A DNA stretch of 64,000 nucleotides, taken from the NCBI RefSeq assembly GCF_900156725.1, contig NZ_FTOI01000008.1:1-64000 (forward strand), written 5' to 3'. Positions 34,665-43,249 of the stretch are shown here, piece after piece. Position 1 is the stretch's first letter. Every line of letters starts with the position of its first letter. The stretch comes from Kaistella chaponensis (GTDB taxonomy: Bacteria; Bacteroidota; Bacteroidia; Flavobacteriales; Weeksellaceae). Both the position numbers and the translations under genes were made by a program. Below the pieces are notes generated by a model that did no database searches, was not told the DNA's origin, and was given only the letters and a program-made list of their open reading frames with translations.

Positions 34665-35378
34665 TTATTTAAAAATATTTTCAGCCACCAAAATAGATTC
34701 TGGGCGTCCTACATCTACTAAATGGGCTTGATGTTCGTACCCATGGATTTCTTCGGTGTGCATTAAATCCAAGTATTCTTCCATAATAGAAAACTTTCCT
34801 TGTCTTTTTATTTTATCAAAAATCCGTGGATTAATGCAGTGTATTCCGCTAAAAGCTAAGGGTTTAAATCCTTTGTTGAATTCTGCCAATCGCTGTTCAC
34901 CGGTTTGTACATTGAGCCAACCACGCAGAATCATCTTGTCATTAAATAACAATTTTCTTGAACTGCTGCGATCAGATACTGCTAATGTAGCAAAATCTTT
35001 CTTTTCTTTATGAAATTTCACAAAACCATTCAGATCTAAATCTGTTAAAATATCTGCATTCATAATCAGGAAATCTTCCTTGAAATCCAGAAATTTTCTT
35101 GCAAAAACCAATCCGCCCCCAGTTTCGAGTAGTTCTACTTTTTCATCTGAAATCTCGATTTTTGCACCGAAATTGTCATTCTTTTTTAAAAAATCGACAA
35201 TCTGTTCGCCAAAATGGAACACATTAATTACGAAATCATTGATGCCAAAACTTTGTAGATATTTAATATTCCTTTCCAATAAAGGAACGTTGTTTACCAT
35301 CGCAAGTGCTTTCGGATGATGATCCGTAAAGGGTTTTAAGCGGGTGCCTTTTCCGGCGGCGAATATCAGTGCTTTCAT
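34665..35378 (-). CDS. MurU-like sugar-1-phosphate nucleotidyltransferase
   Basis: This 237-aa enzyme has the signature KALIFAAGKGTRLKPFTDHHPKAL and the metal-binding MNADILTDLD. It belongs to the group that includes MurU (MurNAc-1-phosphate uridylyltransferase). With the AmgK-like kinase upstream it would turn recycled MurNAc into UDP-MurNAc, bypassing de novo synthesis. The longer reading from 35471 overlaps the RapZ-C gene and lacks a conserved extension. The ATG at 35378 is chosen because the signature begins there. Sugar specificity is inferred from the neighbours. Confidence 0.8.
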   Translation of the reverse strand: MKALIFAAGKGTRLKPFTDHHPKALAMVNNVPLLERNIKYLQSFGINDFVINVFHFGEQIVDFLKKNDNFGAKIEISDEKVELLETGGGLVFARKFLDFKEDFLIMNADILTDLDLNGFVKFHKEKKDFATLAVSDRSSSRKLLFNDKMILRGWLNVQTGEQRLAEFNKGFKPLAFSGIHCINPRIFDKIKRQGKFSIMEEYLDLMHTEEIHGYEHQAHLVDVGRPESILVAENIFK

Positions 35379-35439
35379 TTTTTTTGGGTGCGTAATGATC
35401 GATTGGTTACCTCTACAATTTCTCGTTTTTTGAGAGGTA

Positions 35440-35850
35440 TTATTGATGATTGAGTTGCGGTTGCTCATCATGCTGAAGAGTTACCACCGTTTGCGGATAT
35501 TTTTCTTTGATGAAGGCTGCAATTTTTTCTGCACTGTAAACCGAGCGGTGTTGTCCACCGGTGCAACCAAAATTAATTTGAAGATTTTCGAAGTTGCGTG
35601 CAATATAATCATCGATGTTGATTGAAACGATGCTTTTTACAAGTTCTAGAAATTTCGGCATTTCTGTTACGGTTTCTAGATAATTTTGAACACCAACGTC
35701 GCAACCAGTTTGCTGTTTGTATTCATCAATTCTTCCGGGATTTAGGATGCCACGACAATCGAACGCAAAACCGCCACCATTTCCGGTATTATCTTTTGGT
35801 ATTCCGCCTTTTTTGTAGGAAAAACTGTGTATTTCTATTTTTAAACTCAT
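35440..35850 (-). CDS. Stand-alone RapZ C-terminal domain protein
   Basis: This 136-aa protein covers only the C-terminal domain of RapZ. Visible blocks are IEIHSFSYKKGGIPKDNTGN, FDCRGILNPGR and the highly conserved FGCTGGQHRSVYSAEKIAAF. In E. coli RapZ this domain senses glucosamine-6-phosphate and acts in control of GlmS. The N-terminal ATPase half is absent, as I recall is common in Bacteroidota. Location between the AmgK-like and MurU-like genes suggests a sensor or helper role for amino-sugar metabolites; this is inference. Confidence 0.85.
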   Translation of the reverse strand: MSLKIEIHSFSYKKGGIPKDNTGNGGGFAFDCRGILNPGRIDEYKQQTGCDVGVQNYLETVTEMPKFLELVKSIVSINIDDYIARNFENLQINFGCTGGQHRSVYSAEKIAAFIKEKYPQTVVTLQHDEQPQLNHQ

Positions 35851-35921
35851 AGCTAGTTTTCTAATTTATTTTTAATGGTCTACTTCAATTGTAAAGCAAC
35901 CACTTAATGTTCGATAATTTC

Positions 35922-36944
35922 TTAATGTTTAAGAGGTATTCCCTTAATTTTATTTTGAATGGTTTCCGATTCCAAAGCCTCGATTATTTTGTGCAATTCA
36001 GGGTAATTCTTCATCTCATTCCAGGATTTTGCAAACTCGGAAAGATTCTTTATTCCCTGATTAATGCTCAATATAAAATGTTCTTTTTGTTGAATTAATC
36101 CTCGGAAACCGTATGCGCCTAAAACTTGTAAAAAACGAATGAGCTGTATCGGTTGTAAGGAATTTTTTAATGATGATACTTTTTCTGCGTCGTTCCAAAA
36201 CGAAAAATAGTAATCGAGCATTTCTTCTTTGAAATCTTCAGGAAAATTCGCTTTAGCTTGAAAAAGAAAGGAAACTACATCGTACATAAGCGGTCCTTTC
36301 ATCGCAGACTGATAATCGATGAAGTAAACCTGGTCATTTTCATCAACCATAATATTTCTCGCCTGAAAATCACGAATCATCATTCCTTTTGGCTCCAGAT
36401 TTTCCAAAAGAGAAACTAATTTTTTAAATTCTAAAAGCAAAATGGATTTATGATACGGGATTTCTAAAACATCGGCGATGAAACTTTTGAAATAGAATAA
36501 GTCATTCAAAATTGGAAGTTCGTCGTAGGTTTCATATTCAAAAGTTTTCGAATAATCAATCGCGTCCGCTGTTTTTGTTTGAAGGGTAAAGAGTTTTTGG
36601 AGCGTTTCTTTAATTAAAGATTTATTTCTGGTCGAAAGTCCATCTTTGGCGATGATTTCTGACAAGGTTTGCGCTCCCAAAAATTCCTGAACATACATGG
36701 TTCTATCTTGCGAAATCTTAAAAATCTGTGGAGTGTTGAGTTCAAGTTCAGAAAAAACAGCTGAAAAATAGTAGAAACTTTCGTTTTCTGCCAAATTCTC
36801 ATTCGTCGTGATGATGTATTTCTGGGTTGAACTTTTACCTACGAAATTATTTCTTGCAGAGCCACTTTGTGCTAAACTGAAAAACTCCGTCGCGTTTTCG
36901 CCGATAAAATCTTCAAAAAAATATTTTGCCTTTTTCTTGGTCAT
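35922..36944 (-). CDS. AmgK-like aminoglycoside phosphotransferase-family sugar kinase
   Basis: This 340-aa protein has the kinase fold of the APH family: an N-lobe with KYIITTNE, then MIRDFQARNIMVDE, the Asp-x4-Asn catalytic loop, and FIDYQSAMKGPLMYDVVSFL with the metal-binding Asp. AmgK phosphorylates MurNAc and GlcNAc at the anomeric position, and with MurU forms a recycling path known from Pseudomonas. The operon partners RapZ-C and MurU-like support that role over antibiotic resistance. A TATATTTG box lies seven bases before its ATG, divergent from the exosortase promoter. Confidence 0.8.
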   Translation of the reverse strand: MTKKKAKYFFEDFIGENATEFFSLAQSGSARNNFVGKSSTQKYIITTNENLAENESFYYFSAVFSELELNTPQIFKISQDRTMYVQEFLGAQTLSEIIAKDGLSTRNKSLIKETLQKLFTLQTKTADAIDYSKTFEYETYDELPILNDLFYFKSFIADVLEIPYHKSILLLEFKKLVSLLENLEPKGMMIRDFQARNIMVDENDQVYFIDYQSAMKGPLMYDVVSFLFQAKANFPEDFKEEMLDYYFSFWNDAEKVSSLKNSLQPIQLIRFLQVLGAYGFRGLIQQKEHFILSINQGIKNLSEFAKSWNEMKNYPELHKIIEALESETIQNKIKGIPLKH

Positions 36945-36951
36945 ACTTTTA

Positions 36952-36992
36952 CAAATATAGGAAATTTACAATTTTATAAATCATTATATTTG
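36952..36992. promoter_or_regulatory. Divergent TATATTTG boxes for the kinase operon and exosortase F
   Basis: The minus strand has TATATTTG at 36959-36952, seven bases before the kinase ATG. The plus strand has TATATTTG at 36985-36992, five bases before the exosortase ATG. Both leave no leader, so both messages are probably leaderless, and the two boxes are only 25 bases apart. Confidence 0.6.
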
Positions 36993-36997
36993 CAGGA

Positions 36998-37540
36998 ATG
37001 TTCACTGATTTCAAGCCTGTTCTGAAAATTCTCTTGCGGTTCATCATTTTATATGTGGTGATGGTTTTTGCGTACCAGTTTTACCTGAATGAGTTCAAAA
37101 ATGCAGGTTTAGATCCGTTTTCGACTTGGGTGATGAAACAGACCACTTTCGTACAGGAATTTCTAGGATATCCATCGATGATGGTGCCGGGAAAACCTGA
37201 AGATGAAACCACGTGGTTTTTTGTGAATGGTACTTACACTTCTCGAATGGTAGAAGGTTGCAATGCGATTTCGATTATGATTTTGTTTTTGGCATTTGTC
37301 TTTGCGTTTTATAAGGGCGCGAAAACTTTTGTCTTTGTAATTTTTGGTTTGCTATTTCTGCATGTGATGAATGTTCTGCGGATTGCAGGTCTCAATATCA
37401 TTATTTTAGAATTGCCGAATTATTCCAAAATGGGGCATGATTATCTTTTCCCCGCGATCATTTACGGAAGTGTCGTGCTGCTTTGGCTGATCTGGGTGAA
37501 ATTTTTTGCTTTAAAGACCACAGAAAATGAAAATACTTAG
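36998..37540 (+). CDS. xrtF: Exosortase family protein XrtF
   Basis: This 180-aa membrane enzyme of the exosortase family would cut and attach proteins carrying a C-terminal sorting signal. Predicted helices are near residues 10-28, 90-108, 110-130 and 150-170. The catalytic triad is visible as C88 (VEGCNAIS), R128 (NVLRIAGL) and H147 (KMGHDYLFP). The next gene overlaps it by 14 bases and encodes the XrtF partner, which fixes the identity as XrtF type. No PEP-CTERM-like substrate is seen in this window. Confidence 0.88.
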   Translation: MFTDFKPVLKILLRFIILYVVMVFAYQFYLNEFKNAGLDPFSTWVMKQTTFVQEFLGYPSMMVPGKPEDETTWFFVNGTYTSRMVEGCNAISIMILFLAFVFAFYKGAKTFVFVIFGLLFLHVMNVLRIAGLNIIILELPNYSKMGHDYLFPAIIYGSVVLLWLIWVKFFALKTTENENT

Positions 37541-37964
37541 TTGGTTTTTTGTAGTTCTGGGCATTTTGGGACTCATCAGCATTCGCATGTTGGAAGACCA
37601 AATTTTTTACGATCCTTTTCTCCCTTACTTTCACGAAGCCAATAAACATGCGGTGTTTCCCAATTTTGAATGGGCGAAACTTATTTTCAGTTATTCCTTT
37701 CGGTTTTTGCTGAATCTGTTTTTTTCTGGAATGGTGGTTTATTTTGTTTTTAAAAACAAAGCTTGGACGGTTCAGGCGATTATTTTGATGGGTATTGTTT
37801 TCGCAATCACCTTACCTATTTATCTGTACTGTATTCACACGAAATTTGAAATCGGCTATCTTTTCTCTTTTTACATGAGAAGATTCGTTATTCAACCACT
37901 GATTTTATTGGTGATTATTCCTTTGTTTTATTACCGCAAGAAGACGATCACCGATCGCCTTTAA
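37527..37964 (+). CDS. Exosortase F-associated membrane protein
   Basis: This 145-aa protein has four hydrophobic helices (starting SWFFVVLGILGLISI, then LNLFFSGMVVYFVF, AIILMGIVFAITLPIYLY and PLILLVIIPLFYY). The motif LEDQIFYDPFLPYFH near residue 22 is the block I associate with the XrtF-system partner family (TIGR04127-like). It overlaps xrtF by 14 bases, implying coupled translation. Its role in sorting is unknown. Its stop lies one base from that of the convergent CDF gene. Confidence 0.8.
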   Translation: MKILSWFFVVLGILGLISIRMLEDQIFYDPFLPYFHEANKHAVFPNFEWAKLIFSYSFRFLLNLFFSGMVVYFVFKNKAWTVQAIILMGIVFAITLPIYLYCIHTKFEIGYLFSFYMRRFVIQPLILLVIIPLFYYRKKTITDRL

Positions 37965-37965
37965 T

Positions 37966-38964
37966 TTAATTGTTCACATCCTGTTTGTTTGGCTGAGAAA
38001 TATTCTTCTCATTCCATAGGATTTTTTTTACAAAAGTTCGTTCCCGAACCGGACAATCGAAAATTTGACAGATCTCACATGAAGTTGGTTTGCAGTCATC
38101 CAGATGGAAATTAAATTCAACCGTTCGGTCTGTATTCTCGCCAATCAGACGGTACATTTCTTCCATTTCTTCGTGAGCTTTTCGCAGTTTAAAATACCAG
38201 GGAATTGTTAAATGCGCATCGATGTGAAGTCCGCTTCCGTGTTGTTGAATTCTCATATTATGAAGGTCAATCCATTCCGGTTTGCGGTTTTCATTCAGAA
38301 AAGTTGCGAGGCGAGAAAGCATTCCCAAATCTGCTTCATCCATAATTCCGCTCAAGGCTTTGCGAATAATTTTATAACCTACAAAAATGATGTATCCACC
38401 AAAAATCATGGCTACAGCTGCATCGATCCAGTAGATTTTTGTAAAATAGACCAAAACTAAACTCACCACGACGCCAAGAGTTGTTAAAGTATCACTTTGT
38501 AAATGTTTCCCCGAACTTTGCAAAACGAGAGAATTTTCTTTAATTCCTTTTTGATAGGAAATGTAACCCAGCAAATAATTAATTGCGGCTGTAACTGCAA
38601 TAATCACGATTCCCCAATCTAATTTTTTTGGAATATTCCCGTGGAGTAGAGAATCCACCGATTGCACGATGATAATTACGCCCGCGAAAATAATCAGTGC
38701 ACCTTCAATCCCGGAAGTAACGAATTCTACTTTTCCATGTCCGTACGGATGTTCGCGATCTTTGGGTTTTGCTGCGAGATAAAGCGCGTATAATCCCATA
38801 AATGCTGCGATGATATTCACAATACTTTCCATGGCATCAGAAAATACAGCATCAGAATTGGTTAAATGCCACGCGATGAGTTTCGCAATAAAAAGCACGA
38901 TTCCGATGATTGCGACCCATCTTTGAAAGGTAAAATTGTTGTTGGCAGAATTATTTTCGGTCAT
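37966..38964 (-). CDS. Cation diffusion facilitator (CDF) metal exporter
   Basis: This 332-aa transporter has six membrane helices in the first 210 residues. Metal-site motifs are SDAMESIVNIIAAFM in helix 2 and HPYGHGKVEFVTSG on the loop after helix 3. The second half of the site lies in helix 5. A C-terminal cytoplasmic domain follows and ends with an unusual Cys-rich stretch DDCKPTSCEICQIFDCPVR (residues near 290-310), which could bind metal. CDF proteins export Zn, Fe, Co or Mn in exchange for protons. The ion cannot be read safely here. Confidence 0.9.
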   Translation of the reverse strand: MTENNSANNNFTFQRWVAIIGIVLFIAKLIAWHLTNSDAVFSDAMESIVNIIAAFMGLYALYLAAKPKDREHPYGHGKVEFVTSGIEGALIIFAGVIIIVQSVDSLLHGNIPKKLDWGIVIIAVTAAINYLLGYISYQKGIKENSLVLQSSGKHLQSDTLTTLGVVVSLVLVYFTKIYWIDAAVAMIFGGYIIFVGYKIIRKALSGIMDEADLGMLSRLATFLNENRKPEWIDLHNMRIQQHGSGLHIDAHLTIPWYFKLRKAHEEMEEMYRLIGENTDRTVEFNFHLDDCKPTSCEICQIFDCPVRERTFVKKILWNEKNISQPNKQDVNN

Positions 38965-39015
38965 GAAAGTTTCATTACAATATTGATAAATGTTTTAGTC
39001 TTCTAACGAATAAAA

Positions 39016-39039
39016 AATGCTCACTTTCTGGTGAGCATT
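39016..39039 (-). terminator. Terminator of asd
   Basis: AATGCTCAC and GTGAGCATT form a perfect 9-bp stem; the minus strand continues TTTTTA. It lies five bases after the asd stop. Confidence 0.8.
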
Positions 39040-39043
39040 AATT

Positions 39044-40036
39044 TTAGACTAATTTGTTTTCGAGCAGATATTCTGCAATTTGTACCGCGTTTGTTGCGGC
39101 ACCTTTGCGAAGATTATCGGCGACAATCCACATGTTCAGTGTTTTGGGTTGGGAAAGATCTTTTCGAATTCTTCCGACAAAAACTTCATCTTTTCCTTCT
39201 GCATAAAGTGGCATTGGATAAATGCTGTTTTTCACATCATCTAGAACAATAACTCCAGGAGTATTTGATAGAATTTTTCGAACTTCATCTAGATCAAAAT
39301 CGTTTTCAAATTCGATATTTACGCTTTCGGAATGACCACCTTGAACAGGAACGCGAACTGCAGTTGCGGTAATATTGAAGGTTTGATCGCCCATAATTTT
39401 CTTGGGTTCGGTCATTAATTTTATTTCCTCTTTCGTGTAATCATCATTAGAAAAAACATCACATTGTGGCAATGCATTTTTAAAGATTTCGTACGGATAA
39501 ACTTTTGCAACATCACTGTTTCCAGCGATTTCAGCATTGAGTTGATCAACTGCATTTTTCCCTGTTCCAGTAACTGATTGATACGTGGAAACGATTACTC
39601 TTTTCAAATTATATTTCAAATTTAGAGGATGCAGTACCATGACCAACTGAATGGTTGAACAGTTTGGATTTGCGATGATTTTGTCTTCTTTCGAAAGCTC
39701 TTTTGCGTTGATTTCAGGAACGATTAGCTTTTTATCGGCCTCCATTCTCCATGCAGAAGAATTATCAATCACGGTGGTTCCTACTGCTGCAAATTTGGGG
39801 GCAAATTCTAGAGAAGTTGATCCGCCTGCTGAAAAAAGGGCAATTTCAGGTTTCATATCGATTGCGGTTTGCATCGATACGATTTGATATTCTTTACCTT
39901 TAAAATTAATGACTTTACCAACCGATTTTTCGGAAGCTACAGGAATTAATTCGGTAAGGGGGAAATTTCTTTCCTCTAAAACTTTTAACATGACTTGACC
40001 CACCATTCCGGTTGCGCCAACAAGTGCTACTTTCAT
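39044..40036 (-). CDS. asd: Aspartate-semialdehyde dehydrogenase
   Basis: This 330-aa enzyme reduces aspartyl phosphate to aspartate semialdehyde with NADPH, the branch point to lysine, diaminopimelate, threonine and methionine. Motifs are VALVGATGMVGQVMLKVL for NADP binding, IIANPNCSTIQLV with the catalytic Cys, and RVPVQGGHSESVNIEF with the catalytic His. The length fits the bacterial family. The gene follows the 146-aa membrane protein gene by 30 bases on the same strand, which suggests a shared transcript. Confidence 0.96.
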   Translation of the reverse strand: MKVALVGATGMVGQVMLKVLEERNFPLTELIPVASEKSVGKVINFKGKEYQIVSMQTAIDMKPEIALFSAGGSTSLEFAPKFAAVGTTVIDNSSAWRMEADKKLIVPEINAKELSKEDKIIANPNCSTIQLVMVLHPLNLKYNLKRVIVSTYQSVTGTGKNAVDQLNAEIAGNSDVAKVYPYEIFKNALPQCDVFSNDDYTKEEIKLMTEPKKIMGDQTFNITATAVRVPVQGGHSESVNIEFENDFDLDEVRKILSNTPGVIVLDDVKNSIYPMPLYAEGKDEVFVGRIRKDLSQPKTLNMWIVADNLRKGAATNAVQIAEYLLENKLV

Positions 40037-40066
40037 TCTTTATAATTGATTAAAGATGATTGATAT

Positions 40067-40507
40067 TTATGCTCCAAAAACTCTCATCCAAGGAAATGCG
40101 TACGCGAATAAAATCACGGCAACAACGCCCATAATTACGATTCCGAAGTTGAGTTTATCGTTGGTTTTTAATTTTTTATTGATAATGGTCATTAAAATGG
40201 CTCCAATGATCATGGAGAAAGGATGTTCTACAAATGTCTGTCTGTTGTAAGAATCGCTCATCAAAGTTCCACCATCTAGTGCAGCTTTAAAACCGGGTGA
40301 AAAAATGAATAGCAAGGTAATTCCTACCAAAGCCTGAATATGAAACAAAATCATGGTAATTAAAGTGGATTTTTTGAGAAGTTTTGAAATTTTCCCAGAG
40401 TATCCAAACATACAAACGAGTAATGAAATGAGAAATACTGCCACCAAAAGTAAAACGAGGTAGCCAAATCCTTTGTGAGCCTGAAGAAAAATGTTGTAAA
40501 AATCCAT
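40067..40507 (-). CDS. Conserved four-helix membrane protein of unknown function
   Basis: This 146-aa protein has four hydrophobic helices (near residues 15-35, 45-68, 95-112 and 122-140). Conserved-looking His residues in AHKGFGY, ILFHIQALVG and VEHPFSM lie near membrane faces, reminiscent of heme-ligating cytochrome b-type proteins. No family is firmly recognised. Database entries for such proteins have sometimes carried odd names, so any transferred label should be treated with care. It has its own TATCTTTG box (40538-40531) and precedes asd by 30 bases. Confidence 0.65.
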   Translation of the reverse strand: MDFYNIFLQAHKGFGYLVLLLVAVFLISLLVCMFGYSGKISKLLKKSTLITMILFHIQALVGITLLFIFSPGFKAALDGGTLMSDSYNRQTFVEHPFSMIIGAILMTIINKKLKTNDKLNFGIVIMGVVAVILFAYAFPWMRVFGA

Positions 40508-40530
40508 TTTATTTTTTTTAATGTTAACGG

Positions 40531-40538
40531 CAAAGATA
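40531..40538 (-). promoter_or_regulatory. TATCTTTG box upstream of the membrane protein-asd unit
   Basis: This minus-strand box lies four bases beyond the terminator stem of the TonB receptor, so a new transcript starts directly after the previous one ends. The leader is about 20 bases. Confidence 0.5.
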
Positions 40539-40542
40539 AAAA

Positions 40543-40566
40543 AAATCCCGACGATTGCCGGGATTT
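40543..40566 (-). terminator. Terminator of the TonB receptor gene
   Basis: AAATCCCG pairs with CGGGATTT; the minus strand continues into eight T. It lies 22 bases after the stop at 40589. Confidence 0.85.
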
Positions 40567-40588
40567 AGGTATGATAAAATCTAAGTGA

Positions 40589-43249
40589 TTAGAAGTTGAA
40601 AGATAAAGTTGCCGCCCAAGTTCTACCGAATCCGAAGAATACTTGATTTTGCTGGCTAACTCCATTCCAGTTTCCTGCACTTACATAATTGTTGTAATTA
40701 GTAGTAAGTTGTGCTGCAGTAAGAGTTGGGTTTAAAGAAGAATATTCTTCCTTGGTTAGGTCTGCAAGTGTATTGGTGTTAGATTCTGCGATATAAGTTT
40801 TATCTAACAAGTTATATACATTTCCTCTCAAAGTGAAATACTGTTTAGCATTGCTCATTTTTACTTTGAATGATAATCCTAAATCAACCAAACCGAAAGT
40901 TGGCAATTCTAATGCGCCTTTTTTACCTGATGCTTCATACAAAAAGTTCAAAGGGTTTACGTTTGCATATAAGTTTCTAACTCCACGATACATGGCATCA
41001 AAGCTCACCCAATCTGTAGGTTTTAGGGTAAATCCAGCTCCAGCGGTAAACTGTGCAGAGTTTCCAACTTTTACTTTATCCAAGTAAAGGGTTGTACCTG
41101 AAACACTTCCTCCCAATGCAATTGGCTCATTGGTTTCTGTAAACATATCACCTGTTGCATTTCCTTCGTAGAACCAGTCTCCCATAGACAACATTCCATT
41201 AAGTGAAATCATTTTAGTCACATTTGCAGTTGCATCGATTTCTAAACCTTGGTGAATTTCTGTAATTCCAGAAATATTGGCATAAGCAGATGTAGTAGTA
41301 ATGTTTGTAGTAGGATTTGATGGATCAGGATAAGTCACTGTAATGTTTGATCTTCTTTGGAATCTATCTTTCCAAGATGTTCTGTATAAGTTTACGTTTG
41401 CAGTAAAAATTCCAGATCTAAAGCCATATCCTAATTCTACTCCAAAGATTTTTTCATTGGTTAAGTTCGGGTTTAGGAAGTTCTTGTTATTTGGATATAC
41501 CGCGTTTAAGAATGGTTGCTTAGAGTAGTAACCAATATTTCCGAATACGTTATGATGCTCATCGATATTGTAATTTGCACCAGCTTTCACGTTGTAACCA
41601 AATAAGTTTTTGAATCCAGTTTTTGTATTTAAAACAGGGTTGATTGCTGTAGGTTGGTTGGTCGCTGGAGTTCCTGCTAAAGTTCCGTTTAATAAAGATA
41701 CGCCATCAACAATGAAGTTATCAATCCTTTGGAAACCTTGCTCAGAAATAGCTCCTTGCAAGAATGCAGACAATTTATCATTGGAGTATTCTAATTGTCC
41801 GAAACCTCCGTACCAAATAACCTCACCATCATTATCATAAGTAACCATATCGCTTAGGTTGTTGATTTTTCCTCCAAAAGGATTCCAATCTGGATTCGTA
41901 CCGAAAGTATTCGTTACGATGTTTGGTGCGATATTTTTATTGGTATTGTCTTTAAATGCAGTAGCTCCTAATAAATTAGAGATGGTTTGATAGTGATAAC
42001 CGTAATAATATCTTCCATCTATACCTACTGTGAAGTTAAGGTTATCATTCAGTTTATGGTTAAAACTTGAAATTGCACCGTACCAGTTGTGTGAATTAAT
42101 AGAAGAAACCTGTACCAAAGTGTTTAGTGGAGCACTAGTAGCATTTACAGCAACCGCTGCATTTTCTGTAAAAATTTGATCGAAGTTAAGCAAACCGTCA
42201 GTAGTTCTTGCGAAAGCAGTAATTGCTTTAGTTCCGCCAACTCTACCTGCGTTTCCGTTCACACCACCACCACGTCCGAAAGAAGCGTAAACGATTGTGT
42301 TCAATTTTGATTTGTCAGAAATAGTCCAGTCCCAGTTTAAAGACATTACTGGTTTGTGGTAATAATTGATTCTATTAGAAACCAATTCCCCATTTCTAAA
42401 CCCGTAATCTGAGTTATATTGAGTGTCTGGAACTCCGCTCTCATCACTATATTTGATATAATCACTAATAGAAATGTAGGTGCTTCTGTTGTTATGCGTT
42501 TGTGGAGCGCCTGTTAATGTAAACTGAAAATCGTGCTTTTTGTTCGGTTGAAAACCTAATGCAAAATAATAGTTATACCCTTCAAATTTTGTAGCGTCTG
42601 CAAATGTTGAACCTGCAGTTCTGCTCATCAAAAATGAAGATGACCATCCTTTTTGGCTTTTACCTGTATTGTAAGCAAATAAAGATTTTTGATAATCATT
42701 ATTACCAACACCAACGGAAACAACACCGCCTTGTTTTTTATCTGCAGCTCTTGTTAAGATATTTACTGTTCCTCCTACTGAAGCAATCGCTAATTTAGAA
42801 GAACCTAAACCTCTTTGTACCTGCATTGCAGAAGTTACATCAGAAAGTCCTGCCCAGTTTGACCAGAAAACACGTCCGTTTTCCATGTCGTTTACAGGCA
42901 TTCCATTTACCATTACAGCGATATTTTCTTGAGAAAAACCACGAATATTTAATTTCGACTCTCCGAAACCTCCACCTCCTTTCGTTGCATAAACTGATGG
43001 AGTGGCGTTTAGAATTTCTGGAAACTCTTGGTTACCCAATTTTTCCACAATTTGTGCTTCCTTAATCGTAGAAACAGCTACCGGTGTTTTGCGGTCTTTT
43101 GCGATATCAGCAACACCTGTAAGTACAACCTGCTCGATATCAGCTTCTCTGCTTAAGGTATCTTTCGCCGACTGTGCATAATAAACACTTGCTGTTGAAA
43201 GTGTGATAACAACCGTTAACATCGACTTTTTTAACAAATTACTTTTCAT
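40589..43249 (-). CDS. TonB-dependent outer-membrane receptor
   Basis: This 886-aa receptor has a signal peptide (VVITLSTASVYYAQS) and a TonB-box-like region DIEQVVLTGVAD. The plug reads FPEILNATPSVYATKGGGGF, LNIRGFSQENIAVMVNGMPV and QRGLGSSKLAIASVGGTVNI. The barrel ends in TWAATLSFNF. Unlike the receptor at 28141 it lacks the N-terminal carboxypeptidase-like domain and no SusD-like or DUF5689 partner follows, so it appears to act alone. The ligand is not evident. Two overlapping TAnnTTTG-type boxes lie 35-55 bases upstream. Confidence 0.9.
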   Translation of the reverse strand: MKSNLLKKSMLTVVITLSTASVYYAQSAKDTLSREADIEQVVLTGVADIAKDRKTPVAVSTIKEAQIVEKLGNQEFPEILNATPSVYATKGGGGFGESKLNIRGFSQENIAVMVNGMPVNDMENGRVFWSNWAGLSDVTSAMQVQRGLGSSKLAIASVGGTVNILTRAADKKQGGVVSVGVGNNDYQKSLFAYNTGKSQKGWSSSFLMSRTAGSTFADATKFEGYNYYFALGFQPNKKHDFQFTLTGAPQTHNNRSTYISISDYIKYSDESGVPDTQYNSDYGFRNGELVSNRINYYHKPVMSLNWDWTISDKSKLNTIVYASFGRGGGVNGNAGRVGGTKAITAFARTTDGLLNFDQIFTENAAVAVNATSAPLNTLVQVSSINSHNWYGAISSFNHKLNDNLNFTVGIDGRYYYGYHYQTISNLLGATAFKDNTNKNIAPNIVTNTFGTNPDWNPFGGKINNLSDMVTYDNDGEVIWYGGFGQLEYSNDKLSAFLQGAISEQGFQRIDNFIVDGVSLLNGTLAGTPATNQPTAINPVLNTKTGFKNLFGYNVKAGANYNIDEHHNVFGNIGYYSKQPFLNAVYPNNKNFLNPNLTNEKIFGVELGYGFRSGIFTANVNLYRTSWKDRFQRRSNITVTYPDPSNPTTNITTTSAYANISGITEIHQGLEIDATANVTKMISLNGMLSMGDWFYEGNATGDMFTETNEPIALGGSVSGTTLYLDKVKVGNSAQFTAGAGFTLKPTDWVSFDAMYRGVRNLYANVNPLNFLYEASGKKGALELPTFGLVDLGLSFKVKMSNAKQYFTLRGNVYNLLDKTYIAESNTNTLADLTKEEYSSLNPTLTAAQLTTNYNNYVSAGNWNGVSQQNQVFFGFGRTWAATLSFNF

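Noticed and set aside
35922-36944. Aminoglycoside resistance kinase
   Set aside because: The operon with RapZ-C and a MurU-like transferase points to amino-sugar salvage; the APH fold alone does not show resistance.
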